Positions 6,614 through 15,129 of a stretch of 36,755 nt of DNA are shown here, in pieces. Positions within the stretch are counted from its first letter, which is position 1; every line of letters starts with the position of its first letter. Location of the stretch: positions 1 through 36,755 of the forward strand of contig NZ_PXWF02000257.1 of NCBI RefSeq assembly GCF_003011895.2. Reading direction: 5' to 3'. Source of the stretch: Massilia glaciei (lineage in GTDB: Bacteria > Pseudomonadota > Gammaproteobacteria > Burkholderiales > Burkholderiaceae_D). Made by a program: the position numbers and the translations under genes. The notes below the pieces were generated by a model, which saw nothing but the letters and a program-made list of their open reading frames with translations, was not told the origin of the DNA and made no database searches.

Positions 6614-8025
6614 TCCGCGTCGATGGTGCTGTCGCAGGGCTGGACCTCGGTGCGCCCGGCCAGCGCCAGCGGGATCACGCGCTGCTTTGACGGCGGCGGC
6701 GCGTCGTCAAAGCCGCCGCCCTCCTCGCCCTCGAAGAAGAACTTCTTCTTGCCGAAGGCCGGCACCAGGTGGTCGAGCCAGGTCGCGGTCGGGTCGAACT
6801 CGGCGAAGAACGGCTTGCGCACCCAGTCCGGATTGCGCGCCTGCAGGAACTGGAGCGCGAACAGTTTTTCGCCGTTGATGGTGACGATGCCGTCGATCAC
6901 GACCTTGCCCGGAAACGCGCTCATGGACGGCCCGCGCACGGTGCGCGACAGGCCCGACACCATCTGGTACGCGGCCTGGAAGATCTCGTGCGCGCGCGCC
7001 AGCGGCAGCGCGAAGTAGTCGCTCGGCCCGGTGTCGCGCTCGACGAACATGTAGTAGGGGATCGCGCCCAGGCGCACCCCCGTGGTCCACAGCTCGGCCC
7101 AGCTTTTGGGGTCCTCGTTGATGTGGCGGATCAAGGGGCCCTGCATGCGCAGGGTGGCGCCGGTCGAGACGATGCGCTTGACCGCCTGCTGCGCCAGCGC
7201 GCCGCGCAGCTCGACGGCGTGGCTGTAGTGGCCCATGACGGCCAGGTTCTTGCCGGCCTTGACCACGCGCTCGAACAGGCGCAGAAGGTCGTCGGCGTCG
7301 GCGTCGCTGACGAAGCGCTGCGGCCAGTAGGCGACCGACTTGGTGCCGATCCGGATGTTCTGGATGTGCGCCAGCTCGGGCGCGAGCAGCGGCTCGATGT
7401 AGCCGGCCAGCGAGCGCGTGTTCATCACGAGCGGGTCGCCGCCGGTGATCAGGACGTCGGTGACCTCGGGGTGGAGCTTGAGGTACTCGACCAGTTCGCC
7501 CGACTCGCGCGCGTCGAACTTCATGCCCTCCATGCCGACGAACTGCGGCCAGCGGAAGCAGAAGGTGCAGTAGGCGTGGCAGGTCTGGCCCGCGCTCGGG
7601 AAGAACAGCACCGTCTCCTTGTACTTGTGCTGCAGGCCGCGCAGCGGGGTGTCGTTCACGCGCGGCACGTTGTGGGTCATCTGGCCGGCCGGGTGCGGAT
7701 TCATGCGCATGCGGATCGCGTGCACCAGGCGCGCGCTGGCGGCGTCGTCTTTTTTGAACAGCACCAGGTCGCGCAATTGCGCGTACTCCTCGCGCCGCAG
7801 CATGTCGCGGTGGGGGAACACGAGGCGGTAGATGGGGTCGTCCGGAATGTTGCCCCAGTCGATCAACTGGTCGAGCACATAGGCATTGGTTCGAAACGGC
7901 AATACGTGCGAGACCACCTGCACCGCCTCCTGCAATTCCGGACCCAGCAACGACCATTGGGGCGCCTGCGTGATGCTCTGGCGGGTGTAGGGTTTGAACC
8001 GGGCGGGGTTGGTTTCGATGGTCAC
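6610..8025 (-). CDS. KamA-family radical SAM aminomutase
   Basis: A radical S-adenosylmethionine, PLP-dependent enzyme of the lysine 2,3-aminomutase family, which moves an amino group between adjacent carbons of an amino acid. I use the GTG at 8025 (471 residues) because GGAGAG sits six bases upstream; an in-frame ATG at 8139 lacks a site. The [4Fe-4S] cysteines are Cys149, Cys153 and Cys156 (CHAYCTFC), the SAM-contacting GGDPL is at 195-199, and the probable PLP lysine is Lys374 in AFPGKVVIDG. It is longer than EpmB (about 340) and lacks the long C-terminal cysteine-rich tail of clostridial KamA. The substrate (lysine, glutamate or other) cannot be told. It is first gene of an operon with MFS and FAH genes. 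Confidence 0.88.
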   Translation of the reverse strand: MTIETNPARFKPYTRQSITQAPQWSLLGPELQEAVQVVSHVLPFRTNAYVLDQLIDWGNIPDDPIYRLVFPHRDMLRREEYAQLRDLVLFKKDDAASARLVHAIRMRMNPHPAGQMTHNVPRVNDTPLRGLQHKYKETVLFFPSAGQTCHAYCTFCFRWPQFVGMEGMKFDARESGELVEYLKLHPEVTDVLITGGDPLVMNTRSLAGYIEPLLAPELAHIQNIRIGTKSVAYWPQRFVSDADADDLLRLFERVVKAGKNLAVMGHYSHAVELRGALAQQAVKRIVSTGATLRMQGPLIRHINEDPKSWAELWTTGVRLGAIPYYMFVERDTGPSDYFALPLARAHEIFQAAYQMVSGLSRTVRGPSMSAFPGKVVIDGIVTINGEKLFALQFLQARNPDWVRKPFFAEFDPTATWLDHLVPAFGKKKFFFEGEEGGGFDDAPPPSKQRVIPLALAGRTEVQPCDSTIDAE

Positions 8026-8374
8026 GGGCACTCTCCAATCTGATGATGTGGGTCGGATGCCGTTACCGAAATGCATCTTCGATGCCAGCAGGCATTCATC
8101 ATAAGACGCGGAAAAAACCGCCGATTTGCCCAATCTCAATTGAACCCGGTGAAATGTTGTTGTTTAAATGAATTTATTCCTCGGCCACGCCGAGGCCCGT
8201 TCCGACACCGCTTGGCGCGCCTTCTTGTGCCCGCGCAAACGGCATCGCGGCGCGCTTGCGGTACCGCAAATTGACGTCGTGGCGGAGGCGTAGATTACGA
8301 ATGCACCTAGGAAACATTGGGCAAATGCATTAAATCACCGCAGTTCCACCGTCATCCGTGAAAGGAAACCCTCC
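8026..8374. promoter_or_regulatory. Divergent intergenic region
   Basis: This 349-base gap separates the divergently read aminomutase operon and Cache gene and must hold both promoters. It is AT-richer around 8140-8180 (TTGTTGTTTAAATGAATTTA). A TTGACG at about 8272 has no well-spaced -10 partner, so I assign no exact promoter. Confidence 0.4.
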
Positions 8375-8857
8375 ATGAAATCGCTCTTCACCGCCTGCAC
8401 CATGATCGCCTTCGCCGCCGTCGCCGGCAGCGCCTGCGCCGCCGAACCGACCGCCGAGGACGCCATCGCGATGGTCGAGCGGGGCGCCGCCCTGATCAAG
8501 GCGAAAGGCAAAGCGGAAATGATGAAAATGATCAACATCAAGCACACCGACTACGTGCAGGGCGCGCTTTACATCGACATGCGCGACCTCTACACCGGCA
8601 TCGTGCTGGCCCATCCGATCAACCCCTCGATCGTGGGCAAGGACCTGACCGACATCCCCGACGCCAACGGCAAGGTGTACCGCCGCGAGATCATCCAACT
8701 GGCGCAAAAAAGCGGCAAGGGCTGGGTCGACTACCACTATAAGAACCCGACCAACGGCAGGATCGAGCCGAAGACCACCTACATCCTGCGGGTCGGCGAC
8801 GTGGTGCTCGAGGCCGGCATCTACAAGCCGGTGCCGGCCCTGAGCATGAACAATTAA
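8375..8857 (+). CDS. Periplasmic single-Cache domain protein
   Basis: A 160-residue secreted protein: signal peptide at 1-22 (cleavage after SACA), then one small-molecule-binding Cache (sCache_2-type) domain. The pattern fits the family: a long helix (AEDAIAMVERGAALIKAKG), YIDMRDLYTGIVLAHP, GKDLTDIPDANGK, GKGWVDYHYKNP and TTYILRVGDVVLEAGIY. Such proteins stand alone or feed chemoreceptors; here the chemoreceptor gene follows 72 bases downstream in the same direction. This suggests a soluble ligand binder presented to that receptor, an inference from position. An AAGGA site lies about ten bases before the ATG. Confidence 0.85.
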   Translation: MKSLFTACTMIAFAAVAGSACAAEPTAEDAIAMVERGAALIKAKGKAEMMKMINIKHTDYVQGALYIDMRDLYTGIVLAHPINPSIVGKDLTDIPDANGKVYRREIIQLAQKSGKGWVDYHYKNPTNGRIEPKTTYILRVGDVVLEAGIYKPVPALSMNN

Positions 8858-8883
8858 CCCGCGGCCACGACGGCGCACCACCA

Positions 8884-8910
8884 CCGGCCCGCGCGTCCGC
8901 CGCGGGCCGG
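8884..8910 (+). other. Perfect GC hairpin between Cache gene and chemoreceptor
   Basis: A ten-base-pair perfect stem (CCGGCCCGCG, seven-base loop, CGCGGGCCGG) sits 20 bases before the chemoreceptor start. It lacks a T run, so it is not a standard terminator. It could stabilise the upstream message end or adjust relative expression of the two genes. Confidence 0.6.
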
Positions 8911-8929
8911 TCCACTGCCAGGAGCTTGC

Positions 8930-10645
8930 ATGCTGAACAAACTGCGAATCGGACCGAAGCTGTTACTCGCCCCCGGCATCGTGCTGGTGCTGCTGATGAT
9001 GCTCTCGGGCGCCGCCTACTACGGCATGGTGCGCCAGAACGCCTCGCTCGAAAACCTGGTCCAGGTGCGCGCCGAGCGCCAGAAGGCGGCCGCCGACGTG
9101 GCCGGCGACGCCAAGCACGCGCACGCCAACATCTACCAATTGCTGGCCTGGATCAACGGCAGCTTCGCCAAGGCCAGGCTCGACACCCTGGTCGCCGAGC
9201 TCGGCAAGCGCCACGAGGGGATCGGCGCCCAGCTCCAGCGGCTCGAAAAAGTCGCCGACGCCGAGGAGCGCCCGATCGTGCGCGCCTCGATCGCGGCGCT
9301 GGCAACCTACCGCAAGAACGTGCTCGAGACGATCGAACTGGCGCAGGTGGACCATTCGATCGCGACCAACTCGATGGCCAAGGCCGAGGCCGGCTTCCTC
9401 GAATTGAACAAGCAGCTCGACCTGCTGTCTGCGCTGCAAAAGACCCTCAGCGAGCGCGCCCACGCGAATGCCAAGGCCGAGTTCGACGCGCTCGGGGTCG
9501 GCATGGCGCTGCTGGTGCTGCTCTCGATCGTGGTCTCGCTGCTGGTGACCATGGCGGTGCGGCGCGCGATGCTGGCCGACATCCGCGCCATCTCGGACGT
9601 GGTGGCCGAACTGGCCAGCGGGCGCCTGAGCGTGGGCAGCGCCAACCTCGGGCGCGACGAGATCGCCGACACCTCGCGCGCGCTCGACCATTCGATCGGC
9701 ACCCTGAGCCAGACCCTGCGCGCGGTGCTGGCCTCGGTGCGCTCGATCGACACCGCCTCACAGGAGATCGCCAGCGGCAACCTCGACCTGTCGACCCGCA
9801 CCGAGATGCAGGCCGGCTCGCTCGAGGAGACCGCCAGCGCGATGGAGACGCTGACCATCGCGGTCAAGGAGAACGCCAACAACGCGCGCCAGGCCAACGA
9901 GTTGGCCGCCTCGGCCGTCGCGCTGGCGGCCAATGGCGGGCTCGCGGTCGAGCGCGCGGTGGCGACCATGGATTCGATCAAGGCCAGCTCGCGCAAGGTG
10001 GTCGAGATCATCGGCGTAATCGACGGCATCTCGTTCCAGACCAACATCCTCGCGCTCAACGCGGCGGTCGAGGCGGCGCGCGCCGGCGAGCAGGGGCGCG
10101 GCTTCGCGGTCGTCGCGGCCGAGGTGCGCACGCTGGCGCAGCGCTCGGCGGCGGCGGCCAAGGAGATCAAATCGCTGATCGCGGCCTCGGTGGCGATCAT
10201 CGACGGCGGCAGCGCCTCGGTCAACGAGGCCGGCAGCAGCATGGGCGACATCGTCGCCTCGGTGCGCCAGGTCAACGACATCATCGAACGCATCAGCGTG
10301 GCCAGCCTGCAGCAGGCCGAGGGCATCGCCGAGGTCAATTTCGCGGTCGGCCAGATGGACGGCATGACCCAGCAGAACGCGGCGCTGGTGGAGCAGGCGG
10401 CGGCGGCGGCCGGCAGCCTGCATGAGCAAACCGTCAGGCTTTCGCTGGCGGTGTCGGTGTTCAAGATCGACGAGGCCCAGACCGACGCCGCGGAGGAGCT
10501 GGAGGCGCAGGCCGCGGCCGACGCGTCGCTGGCCGAGGATCGGCGCGCACAGGGCAGCCCGATGCGCCCGCTCTCGCGGCCCGCCACCCAGGCCCGCTAC
10601 GACGCGCCGCGGCGCGACCATCCGGGGCTGCGGCGCAAGGCCTGA
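8930..10645 (+). CDS. Methyl-accepting chemotaxis protein
   Basis: A 571-residue inner-membrane chemoreceptor. TM1 is at about residues 11-31. A roughly 160-residue periplasmic helical domain (four-helix-bundle type) follows, then TM2 at about 186-207 ([19 protein letters not shown]) and HAMP at about 208-262. The signalling domain has the conserved hairpin tip at about 366-400 ([34 protein letters not shown]), which contacts CheA and CheW. The C-terminus has no NWETF-type pentapeptide for CheR/CheB binding. An AGGAG site precedes the start. The ligand is unknown; the upstream Cache protein is a candidate partner. Confidence 0.95.
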   Translation: MLNKLRIGPKLLLAPGIVLVLLMMLSGAAYYGMVRQNASLENLVQVRAERQKAAADVAGDAKHAHANIYQLLAWINGSFAKARLDTLVAELGKRHEGIGAQLQRLEKVADAEERPIVRASIAALATYRKNVLETIELAQVDHSIATNSMAKAEAGFLELNKQLDLLSALQKTLSERAHANAKAEFDALGVGMALLVLLSIVVSLLVTMAVRRAMLADIRAISDVVAELASGRLSVGSANLGRDEIADTSRALDHSIGTLSQTLRAVLASVRSIDTASQEIASGNLDLSTRTEMQAGSLEETASAMETLTIAVKENANNARQANELAASAVALAANGGLAVERAVATMDSIKASSRKVVEIIGVIDGISFQTNILALNAAVEAARAGEQGRGFAVVAAEVRTLAQRSAAAAKEIKSLIAASVAIIDGGSASVNEAGSSMGDIVASVRQVNDIIERISVASLQQAEGIAEVNFAVGQMDGMTQQNAALVEQAAAAAGSLHEQTVRLSLAVSVFKIDEAQTDAAEELEAQAAADASLAEDRRAQGSPMRPLSRPATQARYDAPRRDHPGLRRKA

Positions 10646-10693
10646 GAGGCTGAGAGTGTTTCGGCCGTGCCCCCCGCCGCCGGCGCTCGCCGA

Positions 10694-10721
10694 TTGACTT
10701 CCCAGGAAAGCAGACGATACT
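10694..10721 (+). promoter_or_regulatory. Sigma-70-type promoter for the TPR lipoprotein
   Basis: TTGACT at 10694-10699 and GATACT at 10716-10721 are separated by 16 bases, 50 bases upstream of the lipoprotein start. The match is good, and no other candidate is as strong in this 126-base gap. Confidence 0.55.
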
Positions 10722-10771
10722 GAAGTGTCGGCGCCACCCCGGCGCCGCCGCGACTGTGACGGAGGCTGCGC

Positions 10772-11971
10772 ATGAAATCCCGGTCAACCCTGCTTTCCCT
10801 GGTGGTCATTTTGGCGGCCCTGACGCCGGCCTTGCTGGCCGGCTGCGCCGGCACCGCGCCCAGGCCCGGCGCGCCAGTGGCGACCCTGTTCGCGGACGGG
10901 CGCTTCGCGCCGCCGTCGGAACCGGTCGGGGCCGACGACCTGTTCGCGCTCAGCCCCGCCATGCAGGCCTACCTGCGCAGCCCCGCATTCACGGCCCAGG
11001 TGCGCAACAAGGGCGTCGAGCGGGGCCTGGTCGACGCGCTCTACCAGAAAGGCCAGCTCAATCTCGATTACGATGCCAGCAGCACGCGCAATGCCGCGCA
11101 CACGTTTGCCACGCGCAGCGGCAACTGCCTGTCGCTGGTGATCATGACGGCCGCGTTCGCCAAGGCGCTCGGCGCCAATGTGTATTTTCAGAGCGTCAAG
11201 ACCGATCCCTCCTGGAGCCGCAGGCAGGGCCTGCACCTGGCCAGCTACCACGTCAATCTGAGCTTCCTCAAGCGCAGCCAGTATGCCGCCTCGAGCGACG
11301 GCTACCGCATGCTCACGGTCGACTTCCTGCCCTCGGGCGAGGCGGCCGGCTACCGCACCGAGCCGCTCACCGAGGCCCGCATCGTCGCCATGTACCTCAA
11401 CAACCGGGCCGCCGAGGCGCTCGCGCGCGGGCAGCTCGAGCCGGCCTACTGGTGGGCGCGCAAGGCGGTCGAACACGATGCCACCTTCCTGGCTGGCTAC
11501 AACACGCTGGGCGTGGTCTACCAGCGCCACGGCGACCTGCCCCTGGCCGAGCGCGTGTTCCGCGACGCGCTCGGCCGCGAGCCCGACAACACGGCGCTGC
11601 TGAACAATCTGATCGGGCTGTTGGCCGAGCAGGGCCGCGTGGCCGATTCGCAGGCGCTGGCGCAGCGCCTGGCCGCGCTCGAACCGGTGCCGCCTTTCCA
11701 TTATTTCAACAAGGGCTTGGCGGCCATGCAGGTCAAGGACTACCGGGGCGCCAAGGCGCTGTTCGAGAAAGAGGTCGCGCGCGCCCCGCACAACCACGAA
11801 TTCCATTTCTGGCTGGCCGAGGCCGCGCTCGGGCTCGGCCACGCCGGCGCCGCGCGCGAGCAGTTGGCGCTCGCGCTCGAGAACAGCAACACCCCCGGCA
11901 CGCGCGAGCGCTATTCGGAAAAACTGCAGCACCTGCGCGCGAACCATCCGGCGGGGTCGCGCGCCAATTAG
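10772..11971 (+). CDS. Lipoprotein with transglutaminase-like and TPR domains
   Basis: A 399-residue lipoprotein. The lipobox LLAGC puts the acylated cysteine at residue 25; no aspartate follows it, so outer-membrane sorting is possible. A transglutaminase-like cysteine-peptidase fold spans about residues 85-180, with Cys119 in RSGNCLSLV and His160 in ASYHVNL. Tetratricopeptide repeats cover about 195-390 (helix pairs such as GYNTLGVVYQRHGDLPLAERV). A strong GGAGG site precedes the start. It is probably a scaffold or processing factor at the cell envelope; I cannot name its partner. Its stop codon lies inside the first unit of a tandem repeat. Confidence 0.82.
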   Translation: MKSRSTLLSLVVILAALTPALLAGCAGTAPRPGAPVATLFADGRFAPPSEPVGADDLFALSPAMQAYLRSPAFTAQVRNKGVERGLVDALYQKGQLNLDYDASSTRNAAHTFATRSGNCLSLVIMTAAFAKALGANVYFQSVKTDPSWSRRQGLHLASYHVNLSFLKRSQYAASSDGYRMLTVDFLPSGEAAGYRTEPLTEARIVAMYLNNRAAEALARGQLEPAYWWARKAVEHDATFLAGYNTLGVVYQRHGDLPLAERVFRDALGREPDNTALLNNLIGLLAEQGRVADSQALAQRLAALEPVPPFHYFNKGLAAMQVKDYRGAKALFEKEVARAPHNHEFHFWLAEAALGLGHAGAAREQLALALENSNTPGTRERYSEKLQHLRANHPAGSRAN

Positions 11972-12029
11972 GGCGACAATCAGGGCGACAATCAGGGCGG
12001 CAATCAGGGCGGCAATCAGGGCGGCAACA
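11970..12029 (+). repeat. Tandem 12-base repeat, five copies
   Basis: Five successive copies of AGGGCGACAATC or AGGGCGGCAATC, the last ending ACA, start inside the stop codon of the lipoprotein gene. The units are a multiple of three, so a stop-codon loss would append a regular peptide. Confidence 0.9.
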
Positions 12030-12041
12030 TAAGGAGGCAAT

Positions 12042-12083
12042 AAAAAAGCGCCGGCCGCGTTTCCTAAGAAACCCGGCCGGCGC
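12042..12083 (-). terminator. Intrinsic terminator between convergent genes
   Basis: A 16-position stem (12048-12063 with 12068-12083) with one C-C mismatch and a four-base loop. On the minus strand it is followed by TTTTTT, so it terminates the M2 peptidase message arriving from the right. On the plus strand it may also slow transcription from the lipoprotein gene, although there the tail is only CCCTATT. Confidence 0.85.
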
Positions 12084-12121
12084 CCTATTGAACTGGCGTC
12101 GAGCTGCTACTCGGCGCCCCG

Positions 12122-13993
12122 TTAACTCTTGGCGGCCTGCGCGTCGAGCATGGCGTTTTGCGCATCAAGCCAGGTCTTGAGCGGCGCGAAATACTCGAGC
12201 AGCGCGCCGCCGTCGATCCGCTCCTCGCCGCTCATCGCCTTGAGCGCCTCCTGCCAGGGCTTGCTCGCGCCCATGGTCAGCAAGGCCTGCAGCTTCTCGC
12301 CCGCCTTCTTGTTGCCGTAGATCGAGCAACGGTTCAGCGGCCCCGTGTAGCCGGCCTCGCGGCACAGCGCGCGGTGGAACTGGAACTGCAGCATGTTGGC
12401 CAGAAAATAGCGCGCGTAGGGCACGTCGGCGGCGACGTGGTATTTGGCGCCCGCGTCGAAACCGCCTTCGCGCATCGGCGACGGCCGCGCCACGCCCTGG
12501 TACTGCTCGCGCAGGGCCCACCAGGCCTTGTCGTAGTCGGCCGGCTTGGTCTTGCCCGCGTACACATCCCAGCGCCATTTGTCGACCATGTAGGCGAACG
12601 GCAGGAAGGCGACCTTGCCCAGCGCGCGCTCGAGCAGTTGCCCGATATCGTTCTCGGCCGCGGCGGCCGGGTCCATCAGCCCCACCTGCTTGAGGTAGTC
12701 GGGCGTGACCGACAACGCCACGGTGTCGCCGATGGCTTCGTGGAAGCCGTCGTTGGCGCCGTTCTTGAACATATGCGGCTGCTTGCGGTAGGCCAGGTCG
12801 TAGTAGATGTGGCCGAGTTCATGGTGGATCACGGTGAAGTCCTCGGCCGTCGGCGTGATGCACATCTTGATGCGCACGTCCTGCGCGCCGTCCATCTGCC
12901 AGGCCGAGGCGTGGCAGACGACGTCGCGGTCCTTCGGTTTGGTCAGCAGCGAACGCTCCCAGAACGTCTTGGGCAGCGCCTCCATGCCGAGCGAGGTGTA
13001 GAAGCGCTCGGCGTAGCGGGTCATCTCCTCGGCGCTGGTCTTGTTGGCCACCAGCACGGCGCCGAGGTCATACGGGGCGCCGGCGCCGGCCGGCTTGAGG
13101 ATCGGGTACAGATTGTTCCAGGTCTGGCTCCACATGTTGCCGAACAGGTGGGCCGGCACCGGGCCCGTGGCCGGCACCACAGCCGGGCCATAGGACTGGC
13201 GCAGCTTGTGGCGCGTGTAGGTGTGCAAGGAATCGTAGAGCGGCTTGACCTGCTGCCACAGGCGCTCCATCTCGGCGCCGAAGGCCTCGGGTGGCATGTC
13301 GTACTGCGAGCGCCACAGGGCGCCGGTGTCGGCAAAGCCCATCTCGCGCGCGCCCTTGTTGGACAGGGCGACATAGTCGACATACTTTTGCTTGTAGGCG
13401 GGCGAGACGCCGTGCCAGCCTTGCCAGATCTCCTTGAGCTTGGCCGGGTCGCGGCTCTGGGCCAGCAGTTTTTCCATCTCGCCCAGCGCGAGGCAGGGTC
13501 CGGTGCCGCCGTCGGCCAGCTTCGGGCAATACTTGCCCTTGCCGTAGGCGCCGGACATGCCGGCCGCGAGCCGGGTGTAGGCTTCGCGCTCGCCGGTGTC
13601 GGACAGCATCAGCGTCAGTTGCAGCAGCTTGAGCTTGCGCGCGCTGGCCTCGGGCAGTTTCAGCTTGTTGAAGCGGCGCGCCTTGAGCGCCAGTTCGCCG
13701 GCCGCGCTCAGGCGTTGCTCGCCGGCCTGGGCGGCGATCATTTCGGTGTCGTCGGTGATGAAGTTCTGGCTGACCCATTCGGCGCGCCCGGCGATGAAAT
13801 CGCGTTTTTCAAGCAGGGCCTCGGCCTCGCGCACGAATTGCTCGGCCTCGGCCACGGTGGGCGCGGCGGCGCGCGCCTTCGGTGCGGGGGCGGCCGCGGC
13901 CGTCTGCGCGGCGCCGGACAGTCCCAGCCCGGTGGCCAGCGCGAGGATAAGGCGCAGTCTAAGGCGCAGGCGCCGTGGTGGCTGTTTACTCAT
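12122..13993 (-). CDS. M2 family zinc metallopeptidase (ACE-like)
   Basis: A 623-residue secreted dipeptidyl carboxypeptidase of the angiotensin-converting-enzyme family, removing C-terminal dipeptides from peptides in the periplasm. The signal peptide is at about residues 1-35 (arginine-rich start, hydrophobic core, AAAA end). The zinc site His391-Glu392-x-x-His395 is in IHHELGHIYYD, with the third ligand expected in EAIGDTVALS about 25 residues on. LFGNMWSQTWNNLYPI is also family-typical. Length matches bacterial single-domain M2 enzymes. The start at 13993 has GGAGATG upstream. It stands alone, with its own terminator. Confidence 0.92.
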   Translation of the reverse strand: MSKQPPRRLRLRLRLILALATGLGLSGAAQTAAAAPAPKARAAAPTVAEAEQFVREAEALLEKRDFIAGRAEWVSQNFITDDTEMIAAQAGEQRLSAAGELALKARRFNKLKLPEASARKLKLLQLTLMLSDTGEREAYTRLAAGMSGAYGKGKYCPKLADGGTGPCLALGEMEKLLAQSRDPAKLKEIWQGWHGVSPAYKQKYVDYVALSNKGAREMGFADTGALWRSQYDMPPEAFGAEMERLWQQVKPLYDSLHTYTRHKLRQSYGPAVVPATGPVPAHLFGNMWSQTWNNLYPILKPAGAGAPYDLGAVLVANKTSAEEMTRYAERFYTSLGMEALPKTFWERSLLTKPKDRDVVCHASAWQMDGAQDVRIKMCITPTAEDFTVIHHELGHIYYDLAYRKQPHMFKNGANDGFHEAIGDTVALSVTPDYLKQVGLMDPAAAAENDIGQLLERALGKVAFLPFAYMVDKWRWDVYAGKTKPADYDKAWWALREQYQGVARPSPMREGGFDAGAKYHVAADVPYARYFLANMLQFQFHRALCREAGYTGPLNRCSIYGNKKAGEKLQALLTMGASKPWQEALKAMSGEERIDGGALLEYFAPLKTWLDAQNAMLDAQAAKS

Positions 13994-14099
13994 GTTTCAT
14001 CTCCGTGTTTTTGCTTTATCGGTTCTCGTCCCGCAGGGACGGCGGCGCCAAGATTAACATGGAAAGCGACCGCGCCGGAACCCATGCGCGCGGCCGCTG

Positions 14100-14498
14100 T
14101 CAGCCGTTAGCGCGGCTGGCCTGGAACTGCGGCAGATCGTCCGCCAGCCTGACCCATGCCAGTTTGCCGCGCGTGAAAGTGTGGTCGGCCGGGGCGATCA
14201 GGTCCGGCTCGTCGAGGCTGCCGATGGTGACGTCGACCTCGCCCGGCGTGGCGTCGTCGATGAAGGTCAGCTGGGTGCCGCAGGCGGCGCAAAACGTGCG
14301 CGTCGCGTGGGTGCTCGAGCGCAATGCCGACGGCGTTCCCGCCAGCACGGTGAAGTCCGCGGCCGGCAGCGAGAACCAGGCGACAAACGGCGCGCCCGTG
14401 GTGCGCCGGCAGATCGTGCAGTGGCAAATGGTCGCCTCCACCCTTTGCGCGGATGCCCGGTACCTGACCGCGCCGCAAAAACAGCCGCCGTTGAACAT
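14100..14498 (-). CDS. GFA family (CENP-V/Gfa-like) zinc protein
   Basis: A 132-residue protein of the glutathione-dependent formaldehyde-activating (GFA) family. Zinc-binding cysteines are in place: GGCFCGAVRY at the start, ICHCTICRRTTG around residue 30, and FCAACGTQL around 84. Most family members are not formaldehyde enzymes, so the substrate is open. I start at 14498 because GAAAGGA lies six bases upstream. The gene follows the deoxyinosine glycosylase gene after 24 bases on the same strand and may be co-transcribed. Confidence 0.88.
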   Translation of the reverse strand: MFNGGCFCGAVRYRASAQRVEATICHCTICRRTTGAPFVAWFSLPAADFTVLAGTPSALRSSTHATRTFCAACGTQLTFIDDATPGEVDVTIGSLDEPDLIAPADHTFTRGKLAWVRLADDLPQFQASRANG

Positions 14499-14522
14499 GC
14501 CGCGTCCTTTCAAATAATAAGT

Positions 14523-15029
14523 TCAACTAATAAGCTGGCGCCACAGCGCCAGTTTCTGCTCGAAGCGCAAGGTGGCGTGCGCGGGCGACGACGAGGGCAG
14601 CACCAGCGTGCGGTAGCCGGCCGCGGCGAAACCGGGGGCGAACTTGCCCGAGGTCTGGCCGTTGAAGCCGACCGTCGCGAGCAGCGGGCACAAGTGGCGC
14701 AGGCGCGCGAAATCGTTGGCGGCCGGATTGCGGATGTCGGCGTCGAGGCTGCCCCTGCGCTCGCACGCGCCGAGCACGTCCCACAGGCCGATGCGATGCG
14801 CCAGCAGGCGCGCCAGCCGCTCGGCATAGGCGAGCGCGCGCAAGTCCTCGCCCGTCAAGTCGGACAACAGGCGCCACAACTGGTTCTGCGGGTGGGCGTA
14901 ATATTGCTGCGCCGCCAGCGAGGCCGCGCCGGGAAAGCTGCCCAGGATGAGGATCGTGGTATCGACCGCGACGACGGGCGCGAGGCCGCTCAGGACGGCG
15001 TCGGGGTCGGGCGTGGGCGGGGTCGGCAT
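14523..15029 (-). CDS. DNA-deoxyinosine glycosylase (UDG family 6)
   Basis: A 168-residue base-excision-repair enzyme that removes hypoxanthine (deaminated adenine), and sometimes uracil, from DNA. The family motif LILGSFPGAASLAAQQYYAH followed by PQNQLWRLL sits at residues 27-55, and the second active-site motif LPSSSPAHA near residue 146. Its length is standard. A TAGAAT element lies only seven bases upstream of the ATG (15036-15041) and no ribosome binding site is obvious, so the leader may be very short. Confidence 0.88.
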   Translation of the reverse strand: MPTPPTPDPDAVLSGLAPVVAVDTTILILGSFPGAASLAAQQYYAHPQNQLWRLLSDLTGEDLRALAYAERLARLLAHRIGLWDVLGACERRGSLDADIRNPAANDFARLRHLCPLLATVGFNGQTSGKFAPGFAAAGYRTLVLPSSSPAHATLRFEQKLALWRQLIS

Positions 15030-15129
15030 GGCGAGATTCTAGCCGATGTCCACAGGGGCTTACCGCGCGTGTAAAATCGTGCGGCACGCAATGTTTGCAT
15101 CTGACTATAACAAGACTGGCGGAGACCCC

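Noticed and set aside
6610-8025. EpmB (EF-P lysine aminomutase)
   Set aside because: The protein is about 130 residues longer than EpmB, and no epmA or efp gene lies nearby; the transporter/FAH operon suggests a metabolic role.
11970-12029. Origin iterons or a CRISPR array
   Set aside because: Contiguous 12-base units without spacers, no rep or cas gene nearby: simple tandem repeat.
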